Part shown: piece after piece, positions 11,056 to 24,426 of the stretch
Layout: every line of letters begins with the position of its first letter
Position numbering within the stretch: the stretch's first letter is position 1
Assembly: GCA_001566295.1 (NCBI GenBank)
Contig: KQ964265.1
Coordinates: 186,001-250,000 of the forward strand
DNA: 64,000 bases
Direction: 5' to 3'
Source: Microdochium bolleyi
Taxonomy: Eukaryota > Ascomycota > Sordariomycetes > Xylariales > Microdochiaceae
Made by a program: the position numbers and the translations under genes
Notes under the pieces: model-generated
What the model was told of the DNA's origin: nothing
What the model saw: only the letters and a program-made list of their open reading frames with translations
Database searches by the model: none

Positions 11056-12217
11056 GTCAGAGGTCCAGAGGTGTCGAGATCAGAATGGGATATCAGCCGC
11101 GTGTATGCATGCGGTTTCAAGGAACTTGGAGTCCCATGGGAGCTCCTGGGTGGGGTATGAGAGCTAGGCAAGGGCCAGGCACACTGGAGCTGGAGCTTCT
11201 CCAAGCTCCCCGCGGCTGCCCCCGAGACTGACTCGACTGATGCGGCCGGTGGTCGTGCGGACGGCGCGCGATGAGGGGTGATCACGTAATCTCGGCACAC
11301 GCGCGTGGTGGAAGTGGTGGGCCCACCCAAAGCTGCATGTCGTCATTGCGCCCTCTGGGTGTTCGGACAGCAGCCTGCAGGGTTCGCCTAGAGCAGTCAG
11401 GCTTTGGGAAAAGTCATCAGCACGCCGGCCTAGAGCGGTCTATTTCCCACAGTTACTGAGCCGAGCGATCCTAGCGCGTGTGCGTGACCTGTGGCATCTG
11501 GAGTGCCAGGACTTGGAGATGGGATGCCTGGGCATTCTGCACACATCGCCCCCCATGTATGGAGGTCTGCTGTGGAACGAGGTTGGCGCGTGTCTGGAGG
11601 TTGCCTGGCTGAATAACGTCCTGTTGGGGCCGCAACACGCGTGTGCAGACTCGGAGTAGGGTTGGCTGCGGGAGCAGACGGCCACCGGGAGTATATCGCT
11701 TGATCTTCATGTCGGCAGATGGAGTCATGGCTTTGTGGTGAGCAGTGTGCCACTAGCAGCGCTGGCGTGCAGCCCAGTGCCGCGCTTCCAGCTTGGGTGC
11801 CGGGGCCCATCCCTGCCCAAACGTCATGGGCCCGGCACAGTCGTGCCATGACTGCTATGACATAACTCGGCTCTTCTGGCCCGGGACGTTAGCTCGAGAC
11901 CTGTCTTGGATGGATGGCCCCAGGGATCTGCCCACCTGACAGCTTCGTCATGGACACGCCCTCTACGCCTCTAAGCCTCCTTGCCGTATGCGGCCCTCTT
12001 GTTACTCACACCACGGAATAAAAGCTGCCGCCCTGCTCGCCTCAAATCTTCCGTGAACCCTGTCTGCCTACTTCTCTCCCTCTCCATCTCCAAAACCGCC
12101 TCCAACACTCCACCACTCGCTGGCTCACCCACTTGAGACGGCTTCTGAGCTCTCCCGACGATCCATCCTCTCCACAAAACCACAGAAATTGGCGGAAGCA
12201 GTCAACAGCAGGCAAAA
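11056..12217. other. Divergent promoter region (hydrolase / MARVEL protein)
   Basis: No gene is supported. Close to the MARVEL gene there is an AATAAAAG sequence near 12016, followed by a CT-rich tract (about 12067-12105), a common layout upstream of transcription starts in filamentous fungi. Confidence 0.45.
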
Positions 12218-12747
12218 ATGGCGTTCGAAATGCTCACCATCGTCCACATCGTGGCGTTCATCTTCTCCATCATCGAGCTCGGCCTCTCAGCCTATGGTAC
12301 GTCCATCCCCTTCGCCTGCCCCAAGGCAGCCCTGGAGAATAAGCGTAACCAGTACTAACATCCCTTTCCGCAACAGCCACATCGTCCTTCGAGACATGGT
12401 GGGTCTCGCCGACGCTCAACTTCATGGTCTTCAACTCCATCTGGTCCATCCTCGTGCTCATCTACGTCGGCGTCATCCCGCTCGTCGCGAGCCGCATCTT
12501 CCACAAGATCGTCTCGTTCGGCCTTAACGCCCTCACCGCGCTCTTCTGGTTCGCCGGCTCCATCGCCCTCGCCGTCCGCTACGGCGCGCAGGTCTCGTGC
12601 GGCCTCAACACCGTCTGCGGCAGCGCAAAGGCTGCCATCGCCTTCGGCTTCTTCCTCTGGGCCATCTTCACCGCCCTTGCGGTCATCGACGGCCTCGGCT
12701 CGTTCCGCAACCGCGGCCTCAAGGGCTCTGCGCACACGGGCGTCTAA
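12218..12747 (+). CDS. MARVEL domain integral membrane protein
   Basis: Exons are 12218-12296 and 12377-12747. The intron has a GTACGT donor, a CTAAC branch site near 12354-12358 and a CAACAG acceptor. The product has 149 residues with four hydrophobic segments (about 5-27, 38-60, 70-90, 108-128), short loops and a basic C-terminus (FRNRGLKGSAHTGV). This four-helix layout with the early SAYATSSFETWW loop is typical of fungal MARVEL proteins of the plasma membrane. A long shadow frame on the other strand has no domain. The precise role is unknown. Confidence 0.8.
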
Positions 12748-13695
12748 AATGCGAGACAGAGAACATGGCCTTGCTTGGATCACTGGCCAACTTCCCGTAT
12801 GACATCAGTCATGGCGAGTCCATGACTTGACACAAATACCATCTCGGGTGCTCACCACAGAAAAAATGAAACGACAAATACGAGAACGAGATGTGGAGAA
12901 AAGGTCGTGGGCTGTTGTTCTTGCCATAATGTACCTTTGAGGGGGTTTCCTTTTTTATCTCCGGCGTCTTCTCACTCATGAACGCTGCTGCTACAAAATA
13001 CCCACCAACGCACACTGCTTTTTTACACGAGTTGCGCAAGCTTGACGCTTTGCGCGTAATGAATTTTGATATCACCCCATAATAATGACGAGAATACTAC
13101 AAAGCCACAAGAAGTCTTGAGCGAGACGAATAAAAATTACCTTCCTGCCAGCTGTGACATTGGGCCGGGCCCTTTGCATGAAATCCGATCCTACAATTCC
13201 ACACAAACAGCGCAGGGGGGACGGCGGCAGGTGGTGGGCGCAGCATTCAGTGGTCGCCACTTCTCACCAAGGGAAAACCTCACATCAGATGCTCAAACGT
13301 CTGCACATGTTTCAGACCAGGGGGCCGACGGATCCGATCCGATCAATGCCACCCAACCAAAACGTCAAAAACTCGGCTGTGTACTATGCTGCGAATCGTC
13401 CCATGTTCCAGAGATCCCATGTCCCAGATATATACTTGGTCCTCACAAAACCTACTGTCCCGTGCCGGAGGAGCCGCATGAATGAATGGATCCTTATTAC
13501 ACTGGAAAACTGCAGCGCGAGCCCACAACCACGAACGTCTCCCTCGAACCCCCCGGCGTTGAGCACCACCAACCCACCCCGGCACGTTACGCGCCCCAGC
13601 AGGGGGTGTACGGGAAGCACTGCCGCCGCACCCAGCGCCTCCCGAAAGCATGCTGGCATCTAGGTGCCTATGCGATCGTGGAAGCAGGAGCACCC

Positions 13696-13759
<64 letters not shown>

Positions 13760-14511
13760 GCCGGTTTCCCGCACCATCTGACCCCTCAGCATCATTCTCG
13801 TGATTTTGTCGGATTTCATCCCTTTTTCTATTTTTTTTCTTTTCTCTTTCCACCCTTTATAGCATATTCCTTTTTTTTCTTCTTGTTCTTGGTGCTTCTC
13901 CATGGTCGTCGACATTACCATGCCTGAACCCAACTGGAGAGTTCGATTGTAATTGTTGCTGAACATCTATCCCAGGTGGCGGCGAGCGGGCTAGATTGTA
14001 TCCTACCTTCCTTGAAGTAAGCACGTTGCGCATTTCACCCGCCTGCTGGATGGTCACAAGAGTCAGATATGCTCATAAGAGGAACAATATCACATTTCAG
14101 CGTGCGACGGAGATTGCTCGAGAGACAGATTATTAAAAATGAGGGAATGTTTCCGTGATTGATGAGGACCCAAGAGAATAAGAGTTTCCATTTCTTCGCC
14201 CCCACCCCCCAAGAATACGATATACAGAGGTATAGATAGATATATGTACAGAAGACGAAAACAAAAGGAAGATATTGGAAGTTGGAAGCATGGTTTTTCT
14301 AAAGAAAACAAGTTGTGAACACAGACGGTCTTATCCCACTCCGCCTGGTCCCCCCCAAACGCCATTGTTACGCGGAAAGAAAGAATAATGTGGGAAATGG
14401 ATCCGTTTTTGTTGTGATCGTGGTAGCGGTGGGAGGCAAAACCAACGCGTTCAGTAGTCAGCCAGACTCATCGCGTACTCGGCTTTCGTGAAAGACTGCC
14501 ACGTTCGAGGC
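12748..14511. other. Convergent intergenic region with a long poly-C tract
   Basis: 1.76 kb between the 3' ends of the MARVEL gene and cet1. Its outstanding feature is a 61-base C homopolymer (13697-13757). Open frames around it are proline or glycine artefacts of that tract, and I see no gene. Confidence 0.6.
13697..13757. repeat. 61-base C homopolymer
   Basis: Uninterrupted run of 61 C residues, in the 3' intergenic space of two convergent genes. The true length is uncertain because such tracts are error-prone in sequencing. Confidence 0.95.
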
Positions 14512-17206
14512 TCATGCCGGCGGACAGCGCCTTGCGAGCACCCGGATGTTGTCGAGCAGTCCATCCACCAGCTCAGGGAATTTGTGCGGCAGCCCCTGCC
14601 TCGCGCGGTTACAGTGCTCCATCACCGCCTTGGCGTCCAGCTCGACCTCGAGCTCGTGCTCCTTGCCTGTAGGCTTCGTAACGACCAGCGAGCCGGGAAG
14701 CTCCTGCTGCGTGACCTGCGTGAGGTCGACCTGGTAGAAGCCGTGGGTGTAGCTGAGGCGGTCTTTGTTGCGGTCTGGTAGGCGCTCCTTGTTGGGGATC
14801 TGGTTCTGCGTGATCTCCTCGACGGGGCCGTCCCACTCCCACTCGAGGTTGATGCTGATGCGGCAGTCGAGAGGCAGGTGTGGCATGTAGATATGCAGAT
14901 CTGCCACACGCGCCTTGATGATTTTCGCGAGGACCTCGCCAGTGCCCTGGTCGTATGTCACGCGTGCCTTGAGCGCGCCACGGTTGTTGAGCAGGCCCGA
15001 GACGCATAAGGGCAGGCGCGCGAACATTTGGTTTGGAAGCTCGTAGAACCTGTCCTTCTCTCTGCGGTGCTTATAGTTGATCTCGAGTCGGCCGCCGGAT
15101 TTCGGAGCTTTGTGCATCTGCGAAGCTTGTGTTTGCTGGTTGAGGTACTGGTTGAGCTCCTGGTGTTGTTGCTATGAAACAGGAAGTGGCGAGTTAGCAA
15201 AATGGTTCGCTGGACAACACGTGAAAGATCGCGCCCACACTTACGTCTGTCATGGAGCTGCGGAAGGCCACGCGGGCTCCTTCCTGGAGAATGCACTCTC
15301 CCGCAAGAACAGGGGTAGGGAAGTGCAGCCGATCGTTGGTTTGCCGATCGATAATGGTGCCTAGCTTCGCCTCGATTTCGAATGGAATCCCGCGACTCCT
15401 GATCTCTTCGATGTTCGGGTTGTTCATGACTTGCATGAAGATGAAATCGGCAACCATTTTCGAAGCCGTCTCTATGGGCTTCGTCCCTTCGATGCTGTTC
15501 TCCCACGGGAATGGCTGCCCCTCAAACATGCGCGAAGCCTCTTTGCCGCCGCTTGCAGCTGCTGCATCTTCCGCTTTGGGAGCAGGTGCTCGTGCGGCCT
15601 CCGGAGAAGGATGTCGCGAAGTTTGTCGCGCCTGGGGCGCCGCGCTCTGGTGGCCATCGCCGTTGACCGCTTTGCTGCCGCTGCTAGTGGGTCCTGCAGG
15701 TTTGCCGTGCTTCCGCAGGTAGAAATTGCGACTAGCATTCAATTGATGACCTTTGAAGCCCAAAGCCCAAACTGGTGCATTGCTGTGGCGAACCCTCCTT
15801 TGGCGGCTCATTGCTGGTGATGCCGTGGTGGTGGTCGGTTGTGGTTGTTGTTGCTGTGCGACAGGGGTTGGCTCGTGTTTGGGGCCGGGCGGAGGTTGGC
15901 CATTGACCTGGCCAGGCGGTGGGGGCCGGCGATTATTTTGGAGCTCTTCTGGATGCAGGTCTCGGTCGTCAAGCTTGCGCTTTGCAGGGGTGGACTCTCT
16001 TGTGGTAGAAAGCCGCTCGTTTGTGCCTGTGGACAGTGCGCCAGAGCCGGGTTGTTGAGGCGCATGTGAAGCCGCCTCGTTTCCTGTCGATGGATGTCGC
16101 CCTCCAGCACTGCTGGGAATGCTCGAAACACGGGTCCTTGGAGAAACGCTCATGCTTTGTTCTCGCTCATTTCGCGAATGTTGAGATTCCGATCTTCGAT
16201 GTGACTCAGCTACAGCGTCGTATGTGACCGAGTTGCTACTCATACGCGGTGTGGAGTTGTTGCGAGACTGAGGAGAAGCATGCGGAATCGGCTGTGGCGG
16301 GAAGGAGGGTTGTCGTTGCTGAAATGGGCTCGGAGGCTGCTGGTGCGGCATGGCTGGCGATTGCCGTGGTGGTGGTCCCAATGGCGTCGGTGGTTGTGAT
16401 GCTTGACGATGATGATGATGTTGTTGTTGCTGTTGCTGGTGATGCTGTAAGGGATGATGCTCAAGGCGCGGGGAAGGATGGTGGTTCATTGGAGCCGGGC
16501 TGCCTTGGCTATATGGGACACCGTACGGCGGTTGCTGGCCATGCGTCGGAGTGGGAGTCGAGGAGGACTGGACCGAGATGGATCTCTGGTGTTGTAGATA
16601 GCCATGCCCACCAGACCCAGGAGTGCCGACTGTGGGGGACTGCGGAGGCTGCTGATACTGAGGGTGCCCGTAAGAAGCTCCGCCCTGGTAAGGCTCACGC
16701 GGATGCGCACTTTGCGAACCATATTGGCTGCGCTGCCCAGGGCTCGCAGGAGGAGGCTGGGAAGGCTGCGCTGGGAAAGGATAGCCCTGCGTGCCGCCAC
16801 TCGGTCCGCTCGATGATGGCGTGTGTCTGTACGGTGATGGAGCTCCCATAGGGCCGGTTGCAGGCGATCTGACGTCGGGCGGTCCGGGAGGCTGTCGAGG
16901 AGGGACAGGTGGCCTGCCTGCATAGTTGCCATGAGCGGGCGGATGGTGGCTCGGGGAGCCATGTGGAGGGTATTCGTGGTGCGCCACCGGCGATGCATGT
17001 GTCGAGTGGCTATAGTCTCGGAAGACCTGAGGATGTTGGCCACTCTGGATCGGCGTCGCAGGTGATGCAGATGTCGCGGCGGACTGGATGGACTGATGCG
17101 GCGCAAGAGGTGGTGGTTGTACAGGACGTGAGGGGGGCCGCGGCGCAGCTCCTTGTCGCTGTCCGCCAGCGCCGCCCTCAGTATTCAGCATTGCCCTCAG
17201 ATCCAT
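14512..17206 (-). CDS. CET1: mRNA-capping enzyme beta subunit, RNA 5'-triphosphatase (Cet1 family)
   Basis: Removes the gamma-phosphate of nascent mRNA 5' ends, the first step of capping in the nucleus. Exons are 17206-15245 and 15171-14512. The intron has a GTAAGT donor and a CATAG acceptor, both in phase 0; the protein has 873 residues. The first roughly 550 residues are low-complexity (Pro/Gln/Ser/His-rich, with a Gln/His run). The catalytic tunnel domain fills the C-terminus. It carries the metal-binding glutamates of FEIEAKLG (about 610-612) and of EHELEVEL (about 825-831), with KHRREKDRFY and RVTYDQGTGE between them. These two Glu-rich strands define the metal-dependent fungal triphosphatase family, which is unrelated to the cysteine-phosphatase type of animals. 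The N-terminal extension is much longer than in yeast. Confidence 0.92.
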
Positions 17207-18877
17207 TGTCGCCGTGTCGCATAAAACGGGAGCCGTAGAGGTGTCGTGTCCGGCTCAACGCGGGTGGGACTAATCCGATGACTCCGCGGAAAATGCTGCG
17301 TTGTTCGTCGAATATGTGCAAGTGGCAGTTCTCGTCTTCTGAAGCCCAGCTACTTCGTTTCACGCTGCTAGGAAGATGATCGCGCAGCCGCCCGGCATCG
17401 ACATTGCCGTACGATCAGACAGTAGCTAGTTGAAGGCAATCGGGGCCTAGCGACTTCGTGGTGGCGTGACCCGTATGCTGGAGCGGGCTTGTCGCAATCC
17501 GTGCACAGCAATCCTACGATTCGCGTGGGTTTCGTCGCAGAAGCCCGTCTGGGAACCGCAGTACGTCAGATGATGGAGCGCGACTAATCTTTCGTGCCCA
17601 TCGCTATCCCGCTGACGAGAATCGGATCTGCGCGCGATGAGAATTGTTGGCAGTGGATTGATGTCGTGGCTCGTGAGCTGCGGGCCTGTAGCTTGCGGTT
17701 GCCTAGTAGCAAGCGCGGTAATAGCTCGGTCGGATGAATCGCGGCGCGTGATAAGCACAAGAGATGTGAAGTCGTGTCGATGCAGGCGGTGTTGAGGCGA
17801 CGTCCACGAGTACGGGGTTGTTGGTCGCGACTGCTAACTGTTGGTTCTCGAGGTTTGCGCGACAGTGGAGGCCGGTAAGCTCGACGTGGAGAAATTTGAC
17901 AGCGTGGAGCGAGGCGGCTGCTGCGGTTGGGAATGCGGCGTCACGAGTACAGACGTCTTGCGGCTGTGAAGGCGAACAGCGTCGATCTGTGGTCGGTCTG
18001 TCTCGATGTTGGACAAAGGAGCGTTGCGTTGGCTCAGAAATGCGCGTCGGAAAAACCATGCAGGGGCTAGTTCAATCGAGGTGGTGGTGATGTCGAGCGC
18101 AAGGCAAAGCTCCCAGTCAGCACAGCCTCGCCGCATACGGCCACGAGGCTGCTCTGGAGCCCCCGATGGAGACACGATACACGCATGTTGGCACCACGAC
18201 ATCACATCGTGCCCGGCATATCCTGCTTTGAGCCCAGAAAAGGCCTTGTTCAACGTTTTGGACACGCAGTGAATCGCGTGAGGCCATCTTGGCATGAGAT
18301 GCGTGGTTGTCAAGTGCTTTCGTCCTGGACACAACACATTGGGGCATGTACTTGGGAGAAACGACCAGATCTAGTAGCAATTGATTGCTCGGTCACAGAG
18401 TGGTACACCTGGCTCGATATATCTCGTGAGAGATGCGGCCATGCATGCGATAACGTCAAGACAAACTGGCCCGGCTCACCCCCAGCTGTCGCCCGAGAAA
18501 TGCGCGTTGGAAATGACCCGTGGCGGGTGCAAGTGACGAGGAATGGCTGCACCAGTTCGGTGGTTGAGCCGCATCGAGCCCGAGCACGCACGAGCCACCC
18601 GCCCGAGTCACAGGGTGCCCCACACCGTCGTCCCAGGCAGATCGTGCCTGACGTGGTCATCCATCCTGTCGCCGGGTACTGTACTGCCTTCCCTTCGTCA
18701 GCAGTGTGTCCACCCCTCCAAGCTCAGCTCGGCAGCTGCAGTCAAGCTCCCATCACCAAACATCACCACCCGCCCACGACTCTCTGCGCATGCACGGCGT
18801 GTCACCATCAAACTCCCACCACTTTCACATCCACCGCCAATCCGACAGCACCCACGAGGCTCTCCCGTTTGTGCATC
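17207..18877. other. Divergent promoter region cet1 / rpn2
   Basis: 1.67 kb between the start codons of cet1 and rpn2. A long in-frame open frame extends rpn2 upstream to about 18185, but its translation has no family resemblance. I see no separate gene or RNA. Confidence 0.5.
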
Positions 18878-21800
18878 ATGCCTGGCCTTGTCACGGCAAC
18901 AGGCGTGCTGGCCTTCTTGGCCGACGATGAGCCCGAGCTCAAGGTCTTCGCCCTGCAGACTCTCAACGACGACATCGATACCGTCTGGACTGAGGTCGCC
19001 GGTGCGCTTGGACAAATGTGCGTGTCCCCGGGCTGGCTTGCCACCTGCCTCGCTCTCTTACCCGCATACCCGGTGGCTAACGCTCGTGTCCTTACAGTGA
19101 GGCGCTCTACGAAGATGAATCCTTCCCCGAGCGACAGCTTGCCGCTCTCGTTCTCGCCAAGGTCTACTACCACTTGCAGGCTTACGATGAAAGCATGTTC
19201 TTTGCGCTTGCTGCAGGCAAGCTCTTCAAGATCGACACCCCCGGCGAATTCGAAGAGACAATCATCTCCAAGTGTGTTGACCACTACATCGCCGCCAAGA
19301 ACGAGAACCACTCAGTTCTGAACAAGAGCGTGGGTGAGGGCAAGGATGCTAAGGACTCCCTGCCTGCGCTGGCGACTGCCTTCGCCAGTGTTGCCAACGA
19401 CGGTAGTGCCAACGCTCTCATGTCGCCCACGACGCCATTCTCCCAATCGACCCTGCCATCAAAGTCACTCCTGTCCCGTCAATCGACGGACAACACCATC
19501 CTCGATCCATCCTTCGAAGCTCCGAGGAAGCAGCACCGCTCTTCTTCCATTGCCCTCACGCACAACGAGCTCGATACACGCCGGGCCATCGACGACATCA
19601 TCGAGCGACTGTACGAGACTTGCCTCCGCGAGGGCAAATATAAGCAGGTCGTCGGTATCGCAGTTGAGGCGAAGCGGCTCGACGTCGTCAGCAAGGTCAT
19701 CCAGCGTGCTGACGATGGCCACCAGAAGTCTAAAACCACCAGTGAAGAGAGCATTGGCCCAGCGGAGGAGTTGATGGACTACTGCCTGAGCATATGCTTA
19801 GACATTGTCCAGGAGCGTGCTTTCCGCGACGAGATCCTTCAGCTGGTTCTCAGCATTCTCACCAGCGGTCGTGCTCAGGAGCCCGATTACTTTTCGATCG
19901 CGAAATGTATCGTGTACCTCAACAAGGATGAAGAGGCCGGCAAGGTCATCAGGCACCTTGTTGAGGCAGACTCGGTCAACTCTACGGCTATCGCGTACCA
20001 GTTTGCGTTCGACCTCTATGACAATGGCACGCAGGAGTTCCTCGGCAAGGTCATCTCTGATCTGCCCAAGACTGCCACTTCATCGGCTACGAAGCCTAGT
20101 GGCGAGTCCGAGTCTGAACCATTATTGGAGGATGCCTCTGATGACGAAGATGAGGTCGATGAGAAGCATGCCGAAGTCTACAAGAACATCCAGTCCATCC
20201 TTGACGGTACCAAGACCATCAAACTGAACCTGGAGTTCCTGTACCGCAACAACCGCACAGATCTCAGCATTCTCAACAAGGTCAGGGAAAGCCTGGAAGG
20301 TCGCAACTCCATCTTCCACACTGCTGTGACCTTCTGCAACGCCTTCATGAACCAGGGAACCACCAACGACAAGTTCTTCCGCGACAACCTGGAGTGGCTC
20401 GGCAAAGCCATCAACTGGTCCAAGTTCACTGCGACCGCTGCTCTCGGTGTGATCCACCGCGGCAACCTGTCGCAATCTCGGAAGTTGCTGGAACCGTACC
20501 TACCAAGGGGTGCTGGCGGCATCAGCAGCGGTTCGCCGTACTCTCAGGGTGGTGCTCTCTACGCCTATGGGCTCATCCATGCCAACCACGGCGCAGGTGC
20601 TCTTGACTACCTGAAGACGCAGTTCACAGCTGCCGAGGAGGAGGTCATCCAGCACGGTGGTGCTTTGGGTCTCGGCCTTGCCGGCATGGCCAGCGGCAAC
20701 GAAGAGATCTTTGAGAACCTCAAGACTGTGTTGTTTGCTGACTCCGCTCTCAACGGAGAGGCTGTTGGTCTTGCCATGGGTCTCATCATGCTCGGTACTG
20801 GCAATGTCAAGGCTCTCGAAGACATGGTCACGTATGCACACGAGACGACCCACGAAAAGAGCGTTCGTGGTCTCGCTCTCGGCATGTCCCTGATAATGTA
20901 CGGGCGACAGGAGGATGCTGATGTAATGATTGAGGGGCTTCTCAACGACCCAGACCCAACACTACGCTACGGAGGTATCATGACGGTGGCTATGGCTTAC
21001 TGCGGAACAGGCAGCAACAAGGCTATCCGGAAGCTGCTGCACACCGCTGTCAGCGACGTCAACGACGACGTTCGCCGCATCGCGGTTATGAGCTTGGGCT
21101 TCATCCTCTTCCGCAAGCCCGGCAGCGTGCCCCGCATGGTCGAGCTGTTGTCCGAGTCCTACAACCCGCACGTCCGATACGGATCTGCGATGGCTCTCGG
21201 CATTGCGTGCGCTGGCACAGGGCTCGACGAGGCCATTGACCTCCTCGAGCCGATGATGAAGGACCCGACAGACTTTGTCCGCCAGGGTGCCCTGATCGCT
21301 CTTGCAATGATCATGATTCAGCAGAACGACGTCATGAACCCCAAGGTGGCTTCTATGCGCAAGACACTGAAGAAGGTTGTTGGCGATCGCCACGAGGACG
21401 CCATGACCAAGTTCGGTGCCGCCCTCGCACTCGGCATCATCGATGCTGGTGGACGCAACTGCACTATTGGCCTCCAAACTCAGACCGGCAACCTCAACAT
21501 GGCAGGCATAGTCGGCATGGCCGTCTTCACACAATACTGGTACTGGTTCCCGTTCACCCACTTCTTGTCCCTCGCCTTCAGCCCGACTTCCATCATTGCC
21601 CTTGACCATGACCTCGATATCATCGACATGAAGTTCCAGTGCTCCAGCAAGCCGAGCCTGTTTGACTACCCGCCGGAGCAGGAGGTCAAGACCGAAGAGG
21701 GCCCCGCTGCTATCGCCACAGCCATCTTGTCGACAACTGCCCAGGCCAAGCGCCGTGCGCAGAAGAAGGAGCGTGCCCAGCGACGTGAAAGCATGGACAT

Positions 21801-22392
21801 CGACTCCACCACAACCCCCACGTCGGCAAAGCCCGCCGCCGGGGACAAGATGGACATTGAGGACGACAAGCCTCAGTCCAGCGATGACAAGGACAAAAAG
21901 GATGGCGAGGCTGACGAGAAGGAAGCCTCTGCGCCTCCTGTCGACAACAAGAAGAAGGTTGAAAAGGCCGGATACGAGATTGACAACATGACGCGTGTGC
22001 TGCCGAGCCAGCTCAAGTACATCAGCGTCCCCAAGGGCCGGTATTGGCCAGTCAAGCTTGTCCGGCCTGGTCCTCTGCCGACAGGCGGCCACCTGCTCCT
22101 CCGTGACAGCGAGCCCGGCAAGGAGAAGGCTCTGATTGAGGAGAAGCACAAGAAGGCGACCACCGAGAGGGCTCCAGTATCCACCCCTAGCAACGCCAGA
22201 CGCGGCGGCAACACGGACGCGACATCAGAGTCGCTGATCCGCCAGCTGCAGGGTCTGACTGGGGCTGCGGCTGCCGCGGGTGTCCTCACCGCTGTGGACG
22301 AGGACGAGGAAGATGACGAAGAAGCCCCCGTACCCCGTGGATTCGAGTACGCGACTGACGGAGAGGACGAGGATGATGACGATGACAACTAG
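18878..22392 (+). CDS. RPN2: 26S proteasome regulatory particle subunit Rpn2
   Basis: Scaffold subunit of the 19S base. Exons are 18878-19017 and 19098-22392 (GTGCGT donor, TTACAG acceptor), giving 1144 residues. The ATG at 18878 gives the family N-terminus (MPGLVTATGVLAFLADDEPELKVFAL shortened: VTATGVLAFL then ELKVFALQTLN). The middle (about 430-800) carries the proteasome/cyclosome repeats, with units such as GLALGMSLIMYG and RYGSAMALGIACAGTG. WYWFPFTHFLSLAF follows. The C-terminal part has a basic KRRAQKKERAQRRE segment, a charged linker and a very acidic tail. The intron restores the Ile-Glu-Ala-Leu-Tyr-Glu sequence exactly. This is a core housekeeping gene with no oddities. Confidence 0.96.
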
Positions 22393-24426
22393 GAAATTGT
22401 GTCTTGTCCATAGAAAGACATGAGTGTCTCAAGCACCATAGATAGACGCCCATCAACTGTACTGCAATAGATACATAAAGGATTCCGGTGTCTAGGCACT
22501 GTGCAGCACACAATACCCCCCTGCCTCTCAGTGTGAAGTGTGCCAGCAGACGCTAGGGACATTGTCGTCATTGCGCACCAGTATGGTGAGATGGATTGTC
22601 TTACATTGACGAAATGCTGCTGTCCCATCCTGAGCATCTTTCCAGTCAAGAGGGGCACGCGCAGGCACGCAAAGGGGCTGCTGTAATGTGCGGTCTGTCT
22701 CGTGTCGGAAGCACGCATGTCTAGCTGCTGATTGCGAGCTCGTGGGTGTTTTTCAATTGTTGCTTGCGCGTGATCCAGCTTCCGAACCTGATGGACGAAT
22801 CTGGTTCTGGCTGGGGCTCGACACTATTCAATCCAAGGATCCGCATTCATGATTATGTACCAAGTACGAAATAAATGCATGCCTCTAGCCGATACCCGCG
22901 AGACCCGGGAGGAGTTGCAGGGAAGTGTCGGAGAGAGACCAGTCCTCTTTGGACTCCGTACCCCGTTATCCGGGACGGGAGTCGGAGCCGACCCCGGCCG
23001 CAAGGACTGTGCATAAGCCGGCCTGAATGGGCGGCACGGCACATTTGGGGGAGGGGGAAGCCAATCCCTGCCTCGTCGGTTCGAGGTCAGCTGGTGCTGG
23101 AACGTGCCTCGCTTAGACTGATCCAGGCTGGTAGCGCTCGCTCTCTGGCCCAACCTGCCAATCTAAACATCCCGTCGGGTAACTTATTACGTGATGGGCT
23201 GTGAGGAAGCCACTGTGAGAGATGGCTATGGTTTGGCATGCATGCAGGTTGCAGCAGGTTCCCAGCGTGTTGTTGGACGGACTAGCATGGGACAGCTTGG
23301 CGGTGACAGGTTGGGGTATCCGTCCGACATTTGGGGTCAGTCATGAGTGAGACTTGGTTCCTGTTCTCCTTCACCGTCCTTTCCTTTGCCTGAGCAAGAC
23401 ACGGTGGCGAGGCAGGGTGGTTGCATAAATGATAGCCGGGGGCCAGCCACGACTCTGATTGCCGTGACCACCTTGCCGCACGACTGTATCGCTATGCTAG
23501 CCTCGGTCTGCTGGCCTGACCGGACCCTCTTTGCAGTCTGAAGACCTTCCTGCATCTGTGTCCTGGGTTATCGACTCGAGACCGGGCTTCCCCAGATCCG
23601 ACAATTTCTCCGGGCCGCGGCGGACACACTTATATGTACCTGCGGCGACAGCCTTAGCCCGGGCAACCTGACACAGGCCGGCCAGAATTGCTTCTGCCTC
23701 TGATCTCGAGTTGCGATCCGTCGTTCGTCTTCTATTCTCCCTTTTGAGTCTCTCTCCCTGCAAACTGCAACTATCCGGCCACTGGCAACACGAGAACACA
23801 CCACGTTGTGCGACACGAGGACCCTACTTTGGGTTTATCATTTTTGTGGACCCCCTGACAGCACTTTGAGAACGGCCACCCAGGGCAGCGTCCAGGACGA
23901 CACTTGGCTGCATTCTCTTATCTCAGCTCCTGCTGGCTCACCGGCCGGCTTGCGTCTCGGGATCTTGCGGTAACGAACAAGCCGGCGAATCGAAGCTTGG
24001 TTCCCTTTGCTTGCGGCGCGTCCTGCCGCATCAGTAGTTGCCGTGTGGTGATCTGTCGGGTCACGAGCCGTGTGCGCAGGCAGGGAGGGTCCTTCCTTGT
24101 CTTAGCCCCCCGGCGCGTTCCCACAAAGCCGGCCGAAGCCGCCTCCGTGACACAGAGAAACACGGCCATTCGCGACCTTCAGGAACCACAAGACTGGCCG
24201 CTCCTGCCCCAGCTCTTCAAGGTTGTCGTCACCCTCTCGCTCGCGCGCTCGCTGCTGCGACTTTTGCTCCTTCTCACCACACCCAGCAGGCCTGCACTCT
24301 CACCTTGCTGGCTTATCGCCCTGAGCGACCCCTCTGACGTATGGGCTGCAGGCCATGGCCCTGTCCGCCTCCATCTGCAGACCTCAATCCTGATCCCCAC
24401 CACCAGACACTCCTGCCCGGCCAGCC
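22393..24426. other. Intergenic region rpn2 / sulfite oxidase
   Basis: 2.0 kb containing the 3' flank of rpn2 and the promoter of the sulfite oxidase gene. Open frames of up to about 330 codons overlap the sulfite oxidase start in another frame and lack domains. No RNA gene is recognised. Confidence 0.45.

Noticed and set aside
13066..13485. 139-codon plus-strand frame downstream of the MARVEL gene
   Set aside because: No domain and no splice partner; it lies in a 3' intergenic region next to the poly-C tract.
18185..18877. In-frame upstream extension of rpn2
   Set aside because: The translation has no resemblance to Rpn2, whereas the ATG at 18878 gives the conserved family start.
20962..22149. 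395-codon minus-strand frame
   Set aside because: Antisense shadow of the rpn2 repeat region.
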